From assembly GCA_913060495.1 (NCBI GenBank), contig CAJXRP010000007.1, positions 62,001 through 126,000 of the forward strand: a stretch of DNA of 64,000 nt, written 5' to 3'. A program made the translations under genes and the position numbers. The notes beneath the pieces are model-generated. The model was not told the origin of the DNA, did not search any database, and saw nothing but the letters and a program-made list of their open reading frames with translations. This document shows positions 38,001 through 47,698 of the stretch, piece by piece; positions within the stretch are counted from its first letter, which is position 1; every line of letters begins with the position of its first letter. Source of the DNA: an uncultured Gammaproteobacteria bacterium (GTDB lineage Bacteria; Pseudomonadota; Gammaproteobacteria; Pseudomonadales; Pseudohongiellaceae).

Positions 38001-38157
38001 ATCACGATCAGTAGGTGCTTTAGCGTTAGGTGAGATTTGTGCTGAGCTAGAGTTAGCAGGGAAGAATAACGAGGAATCTCAAATCCACGGTGCAATGGCT
38101 GGGTTTTCTCAGTCGTTGCAGGCAGTTGTGGAATCAATAGGACAACGGGACAGTTAA
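35056..38157 (+). CDS. Hybrid sensor histidine kinase (2 TM, 2 PAS, HisKA, HATPase, REC, Hpt)
   Basis: A 1033-residue inner-membrane phosphorelay kinase. Two N-terminal membrane helices (about 18-40 and 48-68), PAS domains at about 90-200 and 208-325, a coiled coil at about 330-380, HisKA with H389 (MSHEIRTPMNG), ATPase with N507, DNGIGM and GTGLGLP, a receiver with E768/D769, phosphoryl Asp812 and K866, and a C-terminal Hpt domain with H977 (LAHTLKSSS). Residues about 620-735 look like a second, degenerate receiver lacking the Asp. All relay steps up to the Hpt are in one chain. The REC-EAL gene starts one base after its stop and is the likely phosphate acceptor. Confidence 0.93.
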   Translation: MRELISEKRRWIGGRGLRFLSIYAPFVLISALSVSVFLYMGFSPDRDQLMAIVALLSGTFVLSGVISWRYASNLYGKEKQIRTNEILREAFIGKTRSALSVKDLEGHYLYSNEVWSKMVGLPEKDIEGKTDFDLFPIMQATIQQQQDDQILQGGDRVEFDDILIAADGVSKFTVMKFAMRTRSGRIYGVGTIAHDVTNVLSTESALKDSEHRFEALLDMAPNAIIIADEAGAIRLVNRQAENLFGRDSEKLRQLNVGELIPEESWQKLRDERIEFLKSPSTRVIGAEREMFGLKGNGSKFPIEVAMSPVESGDDSMIMCIVRDITKQVQAMSALEESTTQLRLLNRELEEERQGLEQRVNQRTEELNLSRQRAEEANKAKSSFLATMSHEIRTPMNGVIGTIDVLRQSSLKPRQLDQVEIIKDSAYSLLTVIDDILDFSKIEAGKIELEAEPVIISYLAESICNAMLSIARKKQVGLRFYLDPYLPDAIVSDAVRLRQIVINLVGNALKFSGSTTRIGHVDARFEKQGDNLQIRVIDNGIGMPNSAIATVFEPFSQADTSTTRRFGGTGLGLPITKRIVEMLGGTLQIDSEEGEGSTFTVTIPIEEVAKPGAATKKNKLQNTHTRLLCSRLEENEDWQSYLRHAGSDVEVVETLEQLLAAPKSGSVIALAIENDEEVATFKRLLGSGESFQRLVIVRPLQDHRVEVLDGKITLVNLNPSTGTCFHDVQAAISGNVDHLQDTQSESFETKKKITREEAEKQGRMILVAEDNDINQKVIKNQLELLGYAFDVAGNGQQALELWSERHYSLLLTDLHMPIIDGYELTAAIRRQETNSDRQLPIVAFTANATKGERNLCIEAGMNDYLPKPVPLESLQDKLEKWAGKTLEEVPRPGLDKGEFSQPEKDVDSEASEIYNEVANGSTALSTLDVNVLIQLVGDDPGLIDSFLSEYQQSAENAALEIEEAYNGGQWKQVGELAHTLKSSSRSVGALALGEICAELELAGKNNEESQIHGAMAGFSQSLQAVVESIGQRDS

Positions 38158-38158
38158 T

Positions 38159-39388
38159 ATGGAGCATCAATCCGAAGGCTCACAGGCCACAACGAAAATC
38201 ATAATTGTTGATGATGACCAATTTCAATTGAAATTGCTTTCTCATCAGTTGTCCATGGTGGGCTATAAAAATGTGGTTGCGTTCGACGATGGCCAGACTG
38301 CTCTAGATCATATGGCGGGTCAGGTTCTCGATTCCACTATTGTTATCCTCGATCTAAATATGCCGAATATGGATGGTCTCGAATTCTTGCAGAAGCTACA
38401 GGAAACTGAATTTACTGGTGCTTTGTTATTGGTGAGCGGTGAAGACGAGAGAGTAGTGCAATCTGCCGAGGCATTGGCTTCTTCTTACAATCTGTGGGTG
38501 TTAGGCCATCTCAATAAACCAGTACAGCAGGAACAATTACAAAAATATTTGAAACAACTGGATGCTCAGAAAGAAAAGTCTCTAGTGGGTGAGAAGGAGC
38601 ACAGCTACGAGGCGGCTAGATTGAAGCAAGCTATAGAATCTGGAGAGCTATCCAATTTCTATCAGCCTAAGGTGTTATTAGATACTGGTGAGTTGGTTGG
38701 TGTGGAAGCGTTGGTGCGCTGGGAGCATCCCGAGGACGGTCTTATTCTGCCGGACCATTTCATAGATCTAGCCGAAGAGAATGAGTTGATAGACAGTATT
38801 GCGCAACAGGTATTAAGCAGTGCGCTTTCGGACAGTAAGCTTTGGAAGGAAGCTGGCATCAACATTACGGTTGCGGTGAATATCTCAATGTACAACCTAA
38901 ATACTAGAGACTTCATCAGTTATCTTGAGAAAGAATTGCTAGCGTCGGGTATAAACCCCCAGGATCTGATCCTGGAGGTGACTGAGTCAAAATTAATGAA
39001 GGACTATTCGCTGGTTCTGGATATGCTAACTAGGCTTAGATTGCGTCGTGTGAATCTTTCTATCGATGACTTTGGCACGGGACATTCGTCCATGACGCAA
39101 TTGCGTGATATCCCCTTTAATGAGTTGAAGATAGACCGCGGCTTCGTGCATTCCGCCTGCGACAACGCAACTCTGCACGGCATTTTTGATGGCAGCATTC
39201 AATTGGCTAAGAATCTAGGCATAAAGACAGTAGCGGAGGGTGTTGAGAACGAAGCTGACTGGAGTTTTCTAGACGGCTCAGGCTGCGATCTGGCACAAGG
39301 TTTCTTTATTGGTAAGCCTATGCGTGCCTTAGAGCTGAGGGAGTGGAAAACACAATGGGCTGAGCGTTACGAACAGATTGCGATCTAA
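38159..39388 (+). CDS. Response regulator with intact EAL c-di-GMP phosphodiesterase domain
   Basis: A 409-residue REC-EAL protein. Receiver 12-135 with acidic D18/D19, phosphoryl Asp65 (ILDLNMP) and K120 (NKPV). The EAL domain at about 155-400 has the catalytic set: E183-A-L (VEALVRW), N241 (NISMYN), E273 (LEVTES), D303/D304 (IDDFGTG), K324 (LKIDR), E360/E363 (AEGVE) and Q380 (AQGFFIG). It should hydrolyse cyclic di-GMP under control of phosphorylation, probably by the hybrid kinase directly upstream, linking that sensor to the motile/sessile decision. Confidence 0.93.
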   Translation: MEHQSEGSQATTKIIIVDDDQFQLKLLSHQLSMVGYKNVVAFDDGQTALDHMAGQVLDSTIVILDLNMPNMDGLEFLQKLQETEFTGALLLVSGEDERVVQSAEALASSYNLWVLGHLNKPVQQEQLQKYLKQLDAQKEKSLVGEKEHSYEAARLKQAIESGELSNFYQPKVLLDTGELVGVEALVRWEHPEDGLILPDHFIDLAEENELIDSIAQQVLSSALSDSKLWKEAGINITVAVNISMYNLNTRDFISYLEKELLASGINPQDLILEVTESKLMKDYSLVLDMLTRLRLRRVNLSIDDFGTGHSSMTQLRDIPFNELKIDRGFVHSACDNATLHGIFDGSIQLAKNLGIKTVAEGVENEADWSFLDGSGCDLAQGFFIGKPMRALELREWKTQWAERYEQIAI

Positions 39389-39408
39389 AGAGGCCTCCTG
39401 AGGCCTCT
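39389..39408. terminator. Hairpin between convergent genes, no T tract
   Basis: Perfect 8-bp stem AGAGGCCT/AGGCCTCT around CCTG, one base after the REC-EAL stop and 29 bp before the end of the convergent kinase gene. It lacks a T run, so termination would be weak or factor-assisted. Confidence 0.5.
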
Positions 39409-39437
39409 ATGCGCCACTTAGCCAGCTTGAGGCAAGA

Positions 39438-42400
39438 CTATGTCGGTTCGTGCAGTAAGGCTTCCAGCGCTGAGCTAAGCTCGCCTAATGAATAGGGCTT
39501 CGTAAGCAGAGGCGCATCCAAGTCGGTTCCTGACTTGTCGGCAATTATTCCCGATGGAAAGCCGGACATATAGAGTATCTTGATATTCGGAATTTTCTTT
39601 TTGACATGTTTGGAGAGTTCCGTTCCGTTCATGCCTCCAGGCATGACAATGTCGGTAACTAGCAATTCGATATCTGGGTTATTTTCGATACTCTTCATTG
39701 CCTGTTCACCATTGGTAGCGGCAATAACCTCAAAGCCCATGTCTTCTAGATAGGCAGAAGCCACCTCTAAAAGATCATATTCATCATCAACAGCGAGAAC
39801 TTTAACGCCATCGAATCGGCTTTCTTCTTTCTCCGGATCTAGCGTTTCCGTGTTTCGTTGCTGTGCCTTCTCTCGTGTCACCGGCAGGAAAATATCCAAG
39901 GTAGTACCAACCCCTGGTTCACTGTAGATTCTGATATTCCCTTCTGATTGTTTAACAAAGCCGTAAATCATAGAAAGACCAAGGCCCGTGCCTTTCCCTC
40001 TTTCCTTGGTGGTGAAGAAAGGCTCGAAGACTCGGCCTAGTGTTTCCTTAGTCATGCCCTCGCCGGTATCGGTAACGGAGATTTGCACGTAGGTGCCCGC
40101 CTGCATGTCTTCCTGCATTGCTAAGGTGTTCTCCTTAGTCAGATGCAGAACATCGGTAGTGAGGTAGAACTTGCCGCCGTTAGGCATAGCATCTCTAGAA
40201 TTAATCGCAAGGTTGAGGAATACATTCTCGAGGCCAGACTGGTCTACTAAGACGTCTGGCACGTTCGTATTCAGGTCGTACTTCATCTCGATATCTGGGC
40301 CTAGGGTTCGGGGCAGGATGTCGGCCATATCTTTGATGATGCCATTAACGTTAGTGGCTTTCGGTTGCAGCGGTTGACGACGTGCTACGGCGAGCATGCG
40401 CTTGGTAAGTTCAGCTCCACGACCCGCTGCTTTCTTCGCCGTATCCATGCGTTGATATTCGGGTGAACCTTTGTCGATCTTGCGCTGAGCCAGATCGATG
40501 TTGCCCATTATCACGCCGAGTAAATTATTGAAGTCATGGGCCATGCCTCCAGTGAGCTTGCCAATTGCATCCATCTTTTGGCTCTGCCTTAGCTGTGCTT
40601 CCAGTTTAGAGCGATCACTCACGTCATGGACAAGACAAGTAATAGTAAGCCCAGATTCAGTTTCTGTAGTGGAGATAGCGACGTCCACCGGTACTGATTC
40701 TCCATCTCCATCCAAGGCATTCATCGACATTACTTGATGTACTTGCGTGGCATCTGCACTCATCGATCGTGTCTTGATAAAACTGTCGAGCTCAATGTCC
40801 GGCAGTAGATCGAACAATTTTTTTCGCAACAATCGCCCTCGGCTCAATTTAAAAAGCTTCTCTGCCTGTTTGTTCACTAACAGAATTTTACTCAAGACAT
40901 TGGTTATGATCACAGCTTCCGGTGCCGACTCTACCAGTGAGCGAAATTGCTCTTCGCTCTCTCTCAGTGCCTTTCTTGCTTTGATCTGATCCGTTCTATC
41001 CGTAGCAATACCACCTACGGCATACACTTCGCCGCGGTCGTCTAACAGTGGAAAGCGCAGTACGGAAAAATATTGATCACCAGCGGTGCCATTCCATTTC
41101 GCCTCAAATTCCATAGGTTGCTTGTATTCGACGATTTGGCGATCTTGATCCTGGGTGATCTGATTGGTTTGATCAGGGAAAAATTTTGCCAGCGTTATAT
41201 CTTCAAAGTCTGTCTCGCTGGTTTCAGTAAAATTGCGAAAGCTTTCATTCACAAGGCTATAGTTACCCTGTAAATCTTTAACGAACATGATGCTGGGGTT
41301 CTTCTCAAAGAAACCTTCATGCAGCGAGTTACTTTTTCGCAGCTCTACTTCCTTATTACGTAATGCTACAACGATACCGGAGAATCTACGTGCTGCGAAT
41401 GCGGTAAGCAGCATAATAAAAAGAATCATGGTGCTGGTGAGAAACCAGCGTTCTGGATAAGGCCGAAGCAGGTTAATAATACCCAGTTCGTTTGCAGGAA
41501 TGCGCGAGACTACTATCCATTCTGATTCAGCAAATAGAGTAGGAAGCTGAATACTTTGGGCGTCATTCAATTGAGACGTGAATTCGCAGTTCGCCTCACC
41601 ACATACGCGAACATAGGAAAACATGTCACCGTTCAGAGAGAAGTTAGTTTGTGATGGTACGCGTAAGTTTAGCCAGACCTCCGGGTAGCGATTGGCCAAA
41701 TTTATGTCCAGTCGGTCTGGGTACATAAAAGCCCATTCGTCTTCTGGGTCGGTTGCAGATAACCAATATCCTGAGCGATTAAGTAGCCACGTATCGCGAT
41801 TAGGTCTTTGCCCAGTGGTCTTGAAGCTGGATAGAAAATCAGTTCCGCTGTAGCTAAATGCGAGCACTCCATAGCGATTCCCTTCGGAATCAAATAGTGG
41901 TGCAGCAAAGTGCATTTCCGGATCGGATAAATTACCACCGACATTGTTCAGAACCAGATCAGAGAGGAAAAGTTCACCGTCTTCTAATTGCATACCGCGC
42001 TGGAAATATAGGCTATCGCTTACACTGCCAAGTTGTTCTGTTTGCACACTCAGCGCAGTCCCAGCTTGTCGATCGTAGACGATTCGTGCCAGCTCGTTAC
42101 CATTGGAATCAGTGAGTCGAATTTCGTCATAGATAGTTCGAATGGTAGTTAGATCGGTAAAGCGATTAATGATGGGGCCGAGGAAGTCTTCGCTACCATC
42201 CATAAAATCTAAGAGTAGTTGTGCCCGGGTAAAGGTAGACACGTCAGCTTGAACGATGGCTATTTCGTTTAGCAGAGATTGCCCGAGTGAATTTACTAAG
42301 GTTCCTTCTTCTGCCGCTATCTCAGTGAGCCGTTCTTCATATTCGAAGTAAAAAAATCCACCGAAGGAAATAAGCGAAAGCAGCAGGGCAGGAGCAAAGA

Positions 42401-42464
42401 ACTGAAAGAAAATGAGGGGGCTATTTGCGTTTCGCAGTCTAGTTTTTTTAGTTTTTTGCTGCAT
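39438..42464 (-). CDS. Hybrid sensor histidine kinase with periplasmic Cache-like sensor
   Basis: A 1008-residue membrane kinase. Membrane helices at about 17-40 and 340-358 flank a roughly 300-residue periplasmic sensor with dCache-type features ([37 protein letters not shown]). PAS domains at about 385-495 and 503-620, HisKA with H643 in the HDFNN context, ATPase ([24 protein letters not shown]) and a C-terminal receiver with D893/D894, phosphoryl D938 and K989. It has no Hpt domain, so its receiver may be regulatory or pass phosphate to a separate Hpt, possibly that of the kinase at 35056. Convergent with the REC-EAL gene. Confidence 0.93.
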   Translation of the reverse strand: MQQKTKKTRLRNANSPLIFFQFFAPALLLSLISFGGFFYFEYEERLTEIAAEEGTLVNSLGQSLLNEIAIVQADVSTFTRAQLLLDFMDGSEDFLGPIINRFTDLTTIRTIYDEIRLTDSNGNELARIVYDRQAGTALSVQTEQLGSVSDSLYFQRGMQLEDGELFLSDLVLNNVGGNLSDPEMHFAAPLFDSEGNRYGVLAFSYSGTDFLSSFKTTGQRPNRDTWLLNRSGYWLSATDPEDEWAFMYPDRLDINLANRYPEVWLNLRVPSQTNFSLNGDMFSYVRVCGEANCEFTSQLNDAQSIQLPTLFAESEWIVVSRIPANELGIINLLRPYPERWFLTSTMILFIMLLTAFAARRFSGIVVALRNKEVELRKSNSLHEGFFEKNPSIMFVKDLQGNYSLVNESFRNFTETSETDFEDITLAKFFPDQTNQITQDQDRQIVEYKQPMEFEAKWNGTAGDQYFSVLRFPLLDDRGEVYAVGGIATDRTDQIKARKALRESEEQFRSLVESAPEAVIITNVLSKILLVNKQAEKLFKLSRGRLLRKKLFDLLPDIELDSFIKTRSMSADATQVHQVMSMNALDGDGESVPVDVAISTTETESGLTITCLVHDVSDRSKLEAQLRQSQKMDAIGKLTGGMAHDFNNLLGVIMGNIDLAQRKIDKGSPEYQRMDTAKKAAGRGAELTKRMLAVARRQPLQPKATNVNGIIKDMADILPRTLGPDIEMKYDLNTNVPDVLVDQSGLENVFLNLAINSRDAMPNGGKFYLTTDVLHLTKENTLAMQEDMQAGTYVQISVTDTGEGMTKETLGRVFEPFFTTKERGKGTGLGLSMIYGFVKQSEGNIRIYSEPGVGTTLDIFLPVTREKAQQRNTETLDPEKEESRFDGVKVLAVDDEYDLLEVASAYLEDMGFEVIAATNGEQAMKSIENNPDIELLVTDIVMPGGMNGTELSKHVKKKIPNIKILYMSGFPSGIIADKSGTDLDAPLLTKPYSLGELSSALEALLHEPT

Positions 42465-42637
42465 CTTTAATATCCCTATATTGACGGGAATAATATCCTT
42501 ATCTAGTAGGCAGGGAAAGCCAATATTTCGCTTCTTTCAGGGAGTGGAAGCAAGCAAGCGCATTATCGTATTCTTCGAGTTCGCAATGACTCCTGAACAA
42601 CGTTCATACTTATCTCAGCCACGAGATATCATCCAGA

Positions 42638-43831
42638 CTAGTTGGTATTTCCATTAGTAGATAGTTTTCCATCTTGATAAAGCGGAAGAATTACGTTCGC
42701 CTTGGCCGGTGATAAAATTTGTGTCCCTCTAGCGCTGTTGAAGTTACATTTTTTCGCAAACTGCAACGCAGCAGGAGAGTTTACATTAGCAGCACAGGCA
42801 GTTATGCCTTTCTTGTTTGTTAACGAGGTAAGTGAGCTGTAGAGGAATTCAACTTCCATGTCGTTCAGAAAGTTTGCATTTGTATTCAAATGCGCAAGAT
42901 CGATGACAACTTGATCAATCGGTAGGCTGTCCATCAGGGGGAGCAGATTTTCACCTTCGTGCTTTGCTGCAACAACGATTCTGAATCCTTTTATCTGCAG
43001 GCGAGATAAGACGTCACTTACCGATTCTTTCTTATTCAGAATCGATTTCTCATCAATTTCAATGGCTAGCCATTCCCGTGGCACATGGTATTGATCTGCC
43101 ATCATAGCGAGAATATCGGGGGTAGCTAGATCAGTCAAAAATGCATCGTCCAGCTGGACTGTGATCTCGGGAGTAAATTCTTGATTGGACCAAATTCTCA
43201 CGGTCTCCAAAGCGGTAGCGAGAATCATTTTACTGAGGCCTTTGCTAATCCCGCAATCTTTGGCCAGCGTAGTTAAGGAATCGGCGTCTATAACGCGATC
43301 ATCATCCATATGCCATTGAGCTCGCACTCGTAGCCGTTGAGTGTCTTCATTCTGCAGCGCCTTTATCTGAAACTCTGGCTCATACAGAACAGCTAGCCCA
43401 AATTCGAATGGAATCTGCTTAACCGTAGCTCTTACCTGAGGGGTGGAGCGTTTGGCTTTACCTAGATAGGGGCTAAGGGCGGTCTCTATTGCATCTAGAG
43501 ACATCGGTTTCGTGAGTGTGGAGCCAATGTCTAAGTTGCTCTCTTTGCCAAGAGATTGAACAGAAGAGAGCGTGCGCTGGTCCATGCCGCTCATTAGCAA
43601 GATGCCGGACCTGCATTGCTTCTTGCCTAATTCACGAATGATTTCTACGCCATCTGCGCCAGGCATGCGCAGATCCAATGCAATGACATCGGGTTTGGTT
43701 CTGTCTACAAGATTAACGACCTCAGACCCTTCTGCTACGCAGGTAACCTCAAAGCCTAGGTCTTCGGCGACTGCTTTTATGATTTCTCCGATCTCTATTT
43801 CATCATCGGCAACTAGTAAAGTGGGTCTCAT
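42638..43831 (-). CDS. Receiver protein with degenerate EAL domain
   Basis: A 397-residue protein. The receiver (1-120) is intact: D9/D10, phosphoryl Asp53 (ALDLRMP) and K108 (TKPM). The remainder aligns with an EAL domain by secondary pattern (LAIEIDEKSI, FRIVVAAKHEGENLLPL, IDQVVIDLAHL), but the catalytic residues are gone: EAL is RAQ at about 170-172 and DDFGTG is replaced by AAKHEGE. It cannot be a c-di-GMP phosphodiesterase; it may bind the dinucleotide or a partner protein. It lies 173 bp upstream of the kinase at 39438 on the same strand and is its likely partner. Confidence 0.88.
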   Translation of the reverse strand: MRPTLLVADDEIEIGEIIKAVAEDLGFEVTCVAEGSEVVNLVDRTKPDVIALDLRMPGADGVEIIRELGKKQCRSGILLMSGMDQRTLSSVQSLGKESNLDIGSTLTKPMSLDAIETALSPYLGKAKRSTPQVRATVKQIPFEFGLAVLYEPEFQIKALQNEDTQRLRVRAQWHMDDDRVIDADSLTTLAKDCGISKGLSKMILATALETVRIWSNQEFTPEITVQLDDAFLTDLATPDILAMMADQYHVPREWLAIEIDEKSILNKKESVSDVLSRLQIKGFRIVVAAKHEGENLLPLMDSLPIDQVVIDLAHLNTNANFLNDMEVEFLYSSLTSLTNKKGITACAANVNSPAALQFAKKCNFNSARGTQILSPAKANVILPLYQDGKLSTNGNTN

Positions 43832-43848
43832 CGCTATCGCATAACTCC

Positions 43849-43864
43849 AATAAAAGCTTTTATT
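43849..43864. promoter_or_regulatory. Perfect 16-bp AT-rich palindrome upstream of the degenerate-EAL gene
   Basis: AATAAAAGCTTTTATT begins 17 bp upstream of the start codon at 43831. It could be a repressor site acting on translation or transcription initiation, or chance in AT-rich DNA. Confidence 0.3.
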
Positions 43865-44123
43865 ATCAACAATTTAGGCCTGCTCTAGAGATCTGAGACT
43901 GTGTATACTACAAGCACTTTCGGGTACGATAATCCCTCTCGAGACATTCTGCCTGTCCATACGCTAGTTACACTTCACTAAAAACCCTCTAATAGTCGGG
44001 GAAAGGGGCCTCATAAACTGTGAACTAGATCACACTTTTCCAAGCGACGAAGATAAGAATTGCTTATTAGACAAATAGTTAGCTCAGGCGAGCTGAGGGG
44101 CTCTAGCAATGAAAATACTCACA

Positions 44124-44753
44124 CTAGCTTAGAGAGTGCACCGTACCACCGGCACTGTCAGCGTCAGCTTGGTCATGGGTAACTAGAAGGGTAGGCAGAC
44201 CAGCTGCGCGCAGCTTGCCGAAAACAATTTCTCGGACTTCTTCGCGAAGCGCCGTGTCTAATTTGGAGAATGGCTCATCTAAGAGAACTGCATTGGGCTC
44301 ACTGAGCAATAATCGCAACAGAGCGACCCGGGATGCCTGGCCACCGGAGAGCGTTCCTGGGTCTCGATCTTTAAAGCCAGCAAGACCAATTTCTTCCAGT
44401 CCTTGTTGGATTGCTTGATCCTTATTGAGATTCTTACCGGTTAATGCGAAACGTAAGTTTCCAGCGACCGATAGATGGGGAAATAGCAGCGGATCTTGAA
44501 ACAGTAATCCGATACGACGCCGTTCTGCTGCGAGTGAACTAATATCGTTGCCATCGACTAGAACCACTCCGCTAGATGAAAACACTTTAGGTAAGAATCC
44601 TGCTATGTAAGCTAGCAAGGAAGATTTACCGGAACCGGATGGGCCCATGATGGTGACAATTTCTCCGGGACCGACGCGACAATCGATCTCAAGCAACTGC
44701 TTGCCGTCCAGAGAAATACTTACTTCATTTAGTTCAAGAACAGAATTGCTCAT
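44124..44753 (-). CDS. ynjD: ABC transporter ATP-binding protein, YnjD-like
   Basis: A 209-residue cytoplasmic ATPase. Walker A GPSGSGKSS at 37-45, Q-loop FQDPLLFPHLSV, signature LSGGQ at 135-139, Walker B LLDEP at 157-161 and the switch His in LLVTHDQ. The first base of its ATG lies inside the stop of the permease gene (ATGA overlap), so they are coupled. Last gene of the ynjB-C-D-type unit. Substrate unproven in the family; thiamine-related compounds have been proposed by annotation only. Confidence 0.87.
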   Translation of the reverse strand: MSNSVLELNEVSISLDGKQLLEIDCRVGPGEIVTIMGPSGSGKSSLLAYIAGFLPKVFSSSGVVLVDGNDISSLAAERRRIGLLFQDPLLFPHLSVAGNLRFALTGKNLNKDQAIQQGLEEIGLAGFKDRDPGTLSGGQASRVALLRLLLSEPNAVLLDEPFSKLDTALREEVREIVFGKLRAAGLPTLLVTHDQADADSAGGTVHSLS

Positions 44754-46429
44754 CGTGTTTCAAACATCCCGCTACGATTGTGCCAAACAAATTTTGGAAT
44801 AAATAGGGCTGCCATAAACCCAAGCATCGGAAGTGAGAGTTGCACTATCGCCCAAACCGAAATCAGATTTCTACTTGCTCCAGACGTCAGTGCTATCGCT
44901 TCAGAGGTGATAGTTGTAACTCGTCCCGCTCCTAACAATTGAGTAGGCAAAAACAAGCTTATGCTAATTGCCATGCCAATCGCTACCGCCGTTAGGCAGG
45001 GTGCTAGCAATAAGGGAATGCGAATCCGCCAGAACGTTCTGAGCTGACTCGCACCTAGTGTGGACGCCACTTGTGACCAGCGTGGGTCCAATTGTCGATA
45101 CGCCTCAGAGAGTGATAAGAAAACATAAGGTAATACAAATAAAAGGTGGCCAAATATTACGAGACTTAGGTTCGCCTGCCACCCAACGAACTCTGTCATT
45201 ACGATGATGCCAAACAAGAAAACTAGTTGTGGTACTAACAGCGGTAGATACAACAACCACATTGCGGTAGATTTTTGATTACCAGATTGGCGTTCGGACT
45301 CCAGTGTTGCAATGACTAGAAGTAATGCCAATAGCGTAGCCAACACACTAATTACTAGTGTATTAAACAGCGGTGTAGATAGATCCTGCATGCTGTTCAG
45401 CCAATGCTGAATTGTCCAAGCGGAAGGCAGGGCAGAGGGGAAGCGCCAGGGACCGGCGAAGGCATTCGTTAACAGGGCTAGCAAACTACCCGCAACTACC
45501 ATCAATACGATAGGCATTGCACTTCGGCCGACTGTAAAAGCTAAACGCTCGCCGCTATCACGATTTCCCGTAGCTAACCAGAATCGCCAAAGTGCAGCAC
45601 ACAGTTTCTCAAGTGCTAGCCAGATAGCGATTGCCAGCATGCTGGTACCTAGTTGTAATAAAGCGCCGGCAGCAGCTAGAAAACGTAGGTTAAGATCCGG
45701 GTCATTAAACCAAGTCAAAATTCTAACACTTAGTGTAGGTGGAAGCGTTGGGCCAAGAATAAGCGCCACGTCGACGGTGGCGGAAGCGAACACGATTACG
45801 GCAATAACAGGTAGACGGACTAACGGATAAAGACTGGGAGCAATAACTTTAAGCCAGGCAATGGTGGGTCGATAGCCGAGGGTGCGGGCAACTTCAACCC
45901 GCTGTCGTGGCTTAAGCTGTGGTAGGGCAGAGAGGGACATTAGAAGCAGAAAGGGTACTTCTTTGACGATAAGCCCAAACAATAATGAGAACCCCCAAGT
46001 ATCATTTACTATGAGTAAGTCTGGTGGCCGTTCCCAGCCGGTCAGTCCCGGAGAAAGTATTCGACTCAACAGTCCCGAGGGTGCGATTAGGAAAGCGAGC
46101 CCGAATGCGGCTGCAGCATGTGGGAATGCAAGTAAAGGGGAGACGAGACGGCGAATCCACAGATCCAACTTACTGCCTGTTGCGCTCGCGAGATAAAGAA
46201 ATACCAGCGTCAGGGCAATCAACGGGGTTAAGACACCCGAGATAAGGCTTATTAATACGCTTCGAGTTAATCCGGGAACCTCAAATAAATCACGCCATGG
46301 GTCCAGAGAGAATTCTGTACTTCCTAGCGGCGGGAAATAGCCGAAGGCAGGGAGGCTAGCGATGAACGTTCCCAGCAAAATAGGTGCAGCTAACAGTAGG
46401 ATGAGACTATAGCTTGCCCAGCGTAGCAT
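44750..46429 (-). CDS. ynjC: ABC transporter permease, duplicated YnjC-like
   Basis: A 559-residue inner-membrane permease with about twelve hydrophobic helices. It contains two fused permease halves of the binding-protein-dependent type, each with an EAA-like loop (VEVARTLGYRPTIAWLKVIAPSLYP at about residues 178-202 and SQVASTLGASQLRTFWRIRIPLLLAP at about 453-478). Fused permeases are typical of ThiP/YnjC/iron-ABC permeases. It starts three bases after the stop of the binding-protein gene and overlaps the ATPase gene by four bases. Confidence 0.88.
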   Translation of the reverse strand: MLRWASYSLILLLAAPILLGTFIASLPAFGYFPPLGSTEFSLDPWRDLFEVPGLTRSVLISLISGVLTPLIALTLVFLYLASATGSKLDLWIRRLVSPLLAFPHAAAAFGLAFLIAPSGLLSRILSPGLTGWERPPDLLIVNDTWGFSLLFGLIVKEVPFLLLMSLSALPQLKPRQRVEVARTLGYRPTIAWLKVIAPSLYPLVRLPVIAVIVFASATVDVALILGPTLPPTLSVRILTWFNDPDLNLRFLAAAGALLQLGTSMLAIAIWLALEKLCAALWRFWLATGNRDSGERLAFTVGRSAMPIVLMVVAGSLLALLTNAFAGPWRFPSALPSAWTIQHWLNSMQDLSTPLFNTLVISVLATLLALLLVIATLESERQSGNQKSTAMWLLYLPLLVPQLVFLFGIIVMTEFVGWQANLSLVIFGHLLFVLPYVFLSLSEAYRQLDPRWSQVASTLGASQLRTFWRIRIPLLLAPCLTAVAIGMAISISLFLPTQLLGAGRVTTITSEAIALTSGASRNLISVWAIVQLSLPMLGFMAALFIPKFVWHNRSGMFETR

Positions 46430-46432
46430 CGG

Positions 46433-47665
46433 CTATCTTGCGCTGTAGCGCTGGATCCAGGCGCGTTCAAGTGCGGGGGTCCAGGAGGGGTGAGGTTCTT
46501 GCAGCTTGCGGCTCAGTTCTTCTGGGCTAGCTGTGGTCAATTCAGAACTTAACGGATCAAATTGCCCGCGCGCGGTCTCGTCTAAGTCCTCGATAGAAAT
46601 TACCGTAGTGCTGCCCATATAATTTGGATCGCTGGCTCTGGCCTGTGCTTCGATGGAGAGAAGGAAGTTCGCAGTGATCATCGCTGCGGCTTTGTGTTGT
46701 GCGTTATAGGGAATCGCCAGAAAGCTGACATTGCCGATCGTGCCGTCTTGCAATACATAGGTTCGCGTGCTCTGGGGCAACTCGCCAGTGCGAACCGAGA
46801 GTAGGGCTTCGTTTGGATTGAATGCAAGAGCGAGGGAAATCTCGCCGTCCCCCATCAGTCGCCGCAGCTCAGCCGCAGAATTTGGAAAGTATCTCCCAGC
46901 GCGCAACAGTGTTGGATGAAGTGCATCGAGGTAGTCCCACAATGCAGCGGTGACTCGCTTGAACTCCTCATCTGTAACTGGGGAGTACAGTGCAGAATCT
47001 TTATTAGAGAGCTCGAGAACCGCCTGTTTTAGGAAAGTGCTTCCCAAGAAAGCCGGTGGCCGGGGATAGGTGAATTCTCCGGGGTTTTCTCTAGACCAAT
47101 TCAAAATTTGCTCTATAGTCCGCGGCGGTTCTGTTAACCATTGCTTATCATAATAAAAAACGAGTTGAGATCTGGTCCACGGCGATTCTAAACCGTCTGT
47201 TGCTACGGTAAAGTCTTCACGCATCTCAGGAAATCGATCGGCATTGACCAAATTGAAGTTGGGTTGTTTTTCTGCCCAAGGCCCGAACAATAGCTTGTTC
47301 TCCTTCAGCGAGGCAAAGTTTTCTCCATTGATCCATAACAGGTCAATGCTACCATTCGAATCATTACGAGCCTGTCGTTCGGCGACAATCTTCGAGACAG
47401 CAGTGGCGATGTCGGAGACTTTTACATGTTGAAGGTTGATGTCAAAGCGTTCATCTAACACGCCGGCAACCCAGTTGAGATAACTATTTATTCTCGGTTC
47501 GCCACCCCAAGCATTGAAGTAAACAGTTTTCCCTCGGGCCTGTTGTTCTATTGAAGACCAATCGGAAACGTCAAGTGATTGCGCGGTTGCGAGCGGTGTC
47601 GAAAACCATATAACGAGCAGAAGGGGAATTCTAAAGATTAATAATGATGCTTTTAGCTGCGCCAT
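46433..47665 (-). CDS. ynjB: ABC transporter solute-binding protein, YnjB-like
   Basis: A 410-residue periplasmic binding protein. Signal peptide to about residue 28 (PLATAQS). The mature start VYFNAWGGEPRINSYLNWVAG and LLWINGENFASLKENKLLFGPW are characteristic of the YnjB group of extracellular solute-binding proteins. With the permease and ATPase downstream it makes a complete importer. It lies 33 bp after the radical SAM gene, so the four genes are probably one transcript. Confidence 0.88.
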   Translation of the reverse strand: MAQLKASLLIFRIPLLLVIWFSTPLATAQSLDVSDWSSIEQQARGKTVYFNAWGGEPRINSYLNWVAGVLDERFDINLQHVKVSDIATAVSKIVAERQARNDSNGSIDLLWINGENFASLKENKLLFGPWAEKQPNFNLVNADRFPEMREDFTVATDGLESPWTRSQLVFYYDKQWLTEPPRTIEQILNWSRENPGEFTYPRPPAFLGSTFLKQAVLELSNKDSALYSPVTDEEFKRVTAALWDYLDALHPTLLRAGRYFPNSAAELRRLMGDGEISLALAFNPNEALLSVRTGELPQSTRTYVLQDGTIGNVSFLAIPYNAQHKAAAMITANFLLSIEAQARASDPNYMGSTTVISIEDLDETARGQFDPLSSELTTASPEELSRKLQEPHPSWTPALERAWIQRYSAR

Positions 47666-47698
47666 TTAAGTCTCAAAGTAGTTGATGGCGTTCTGAGT

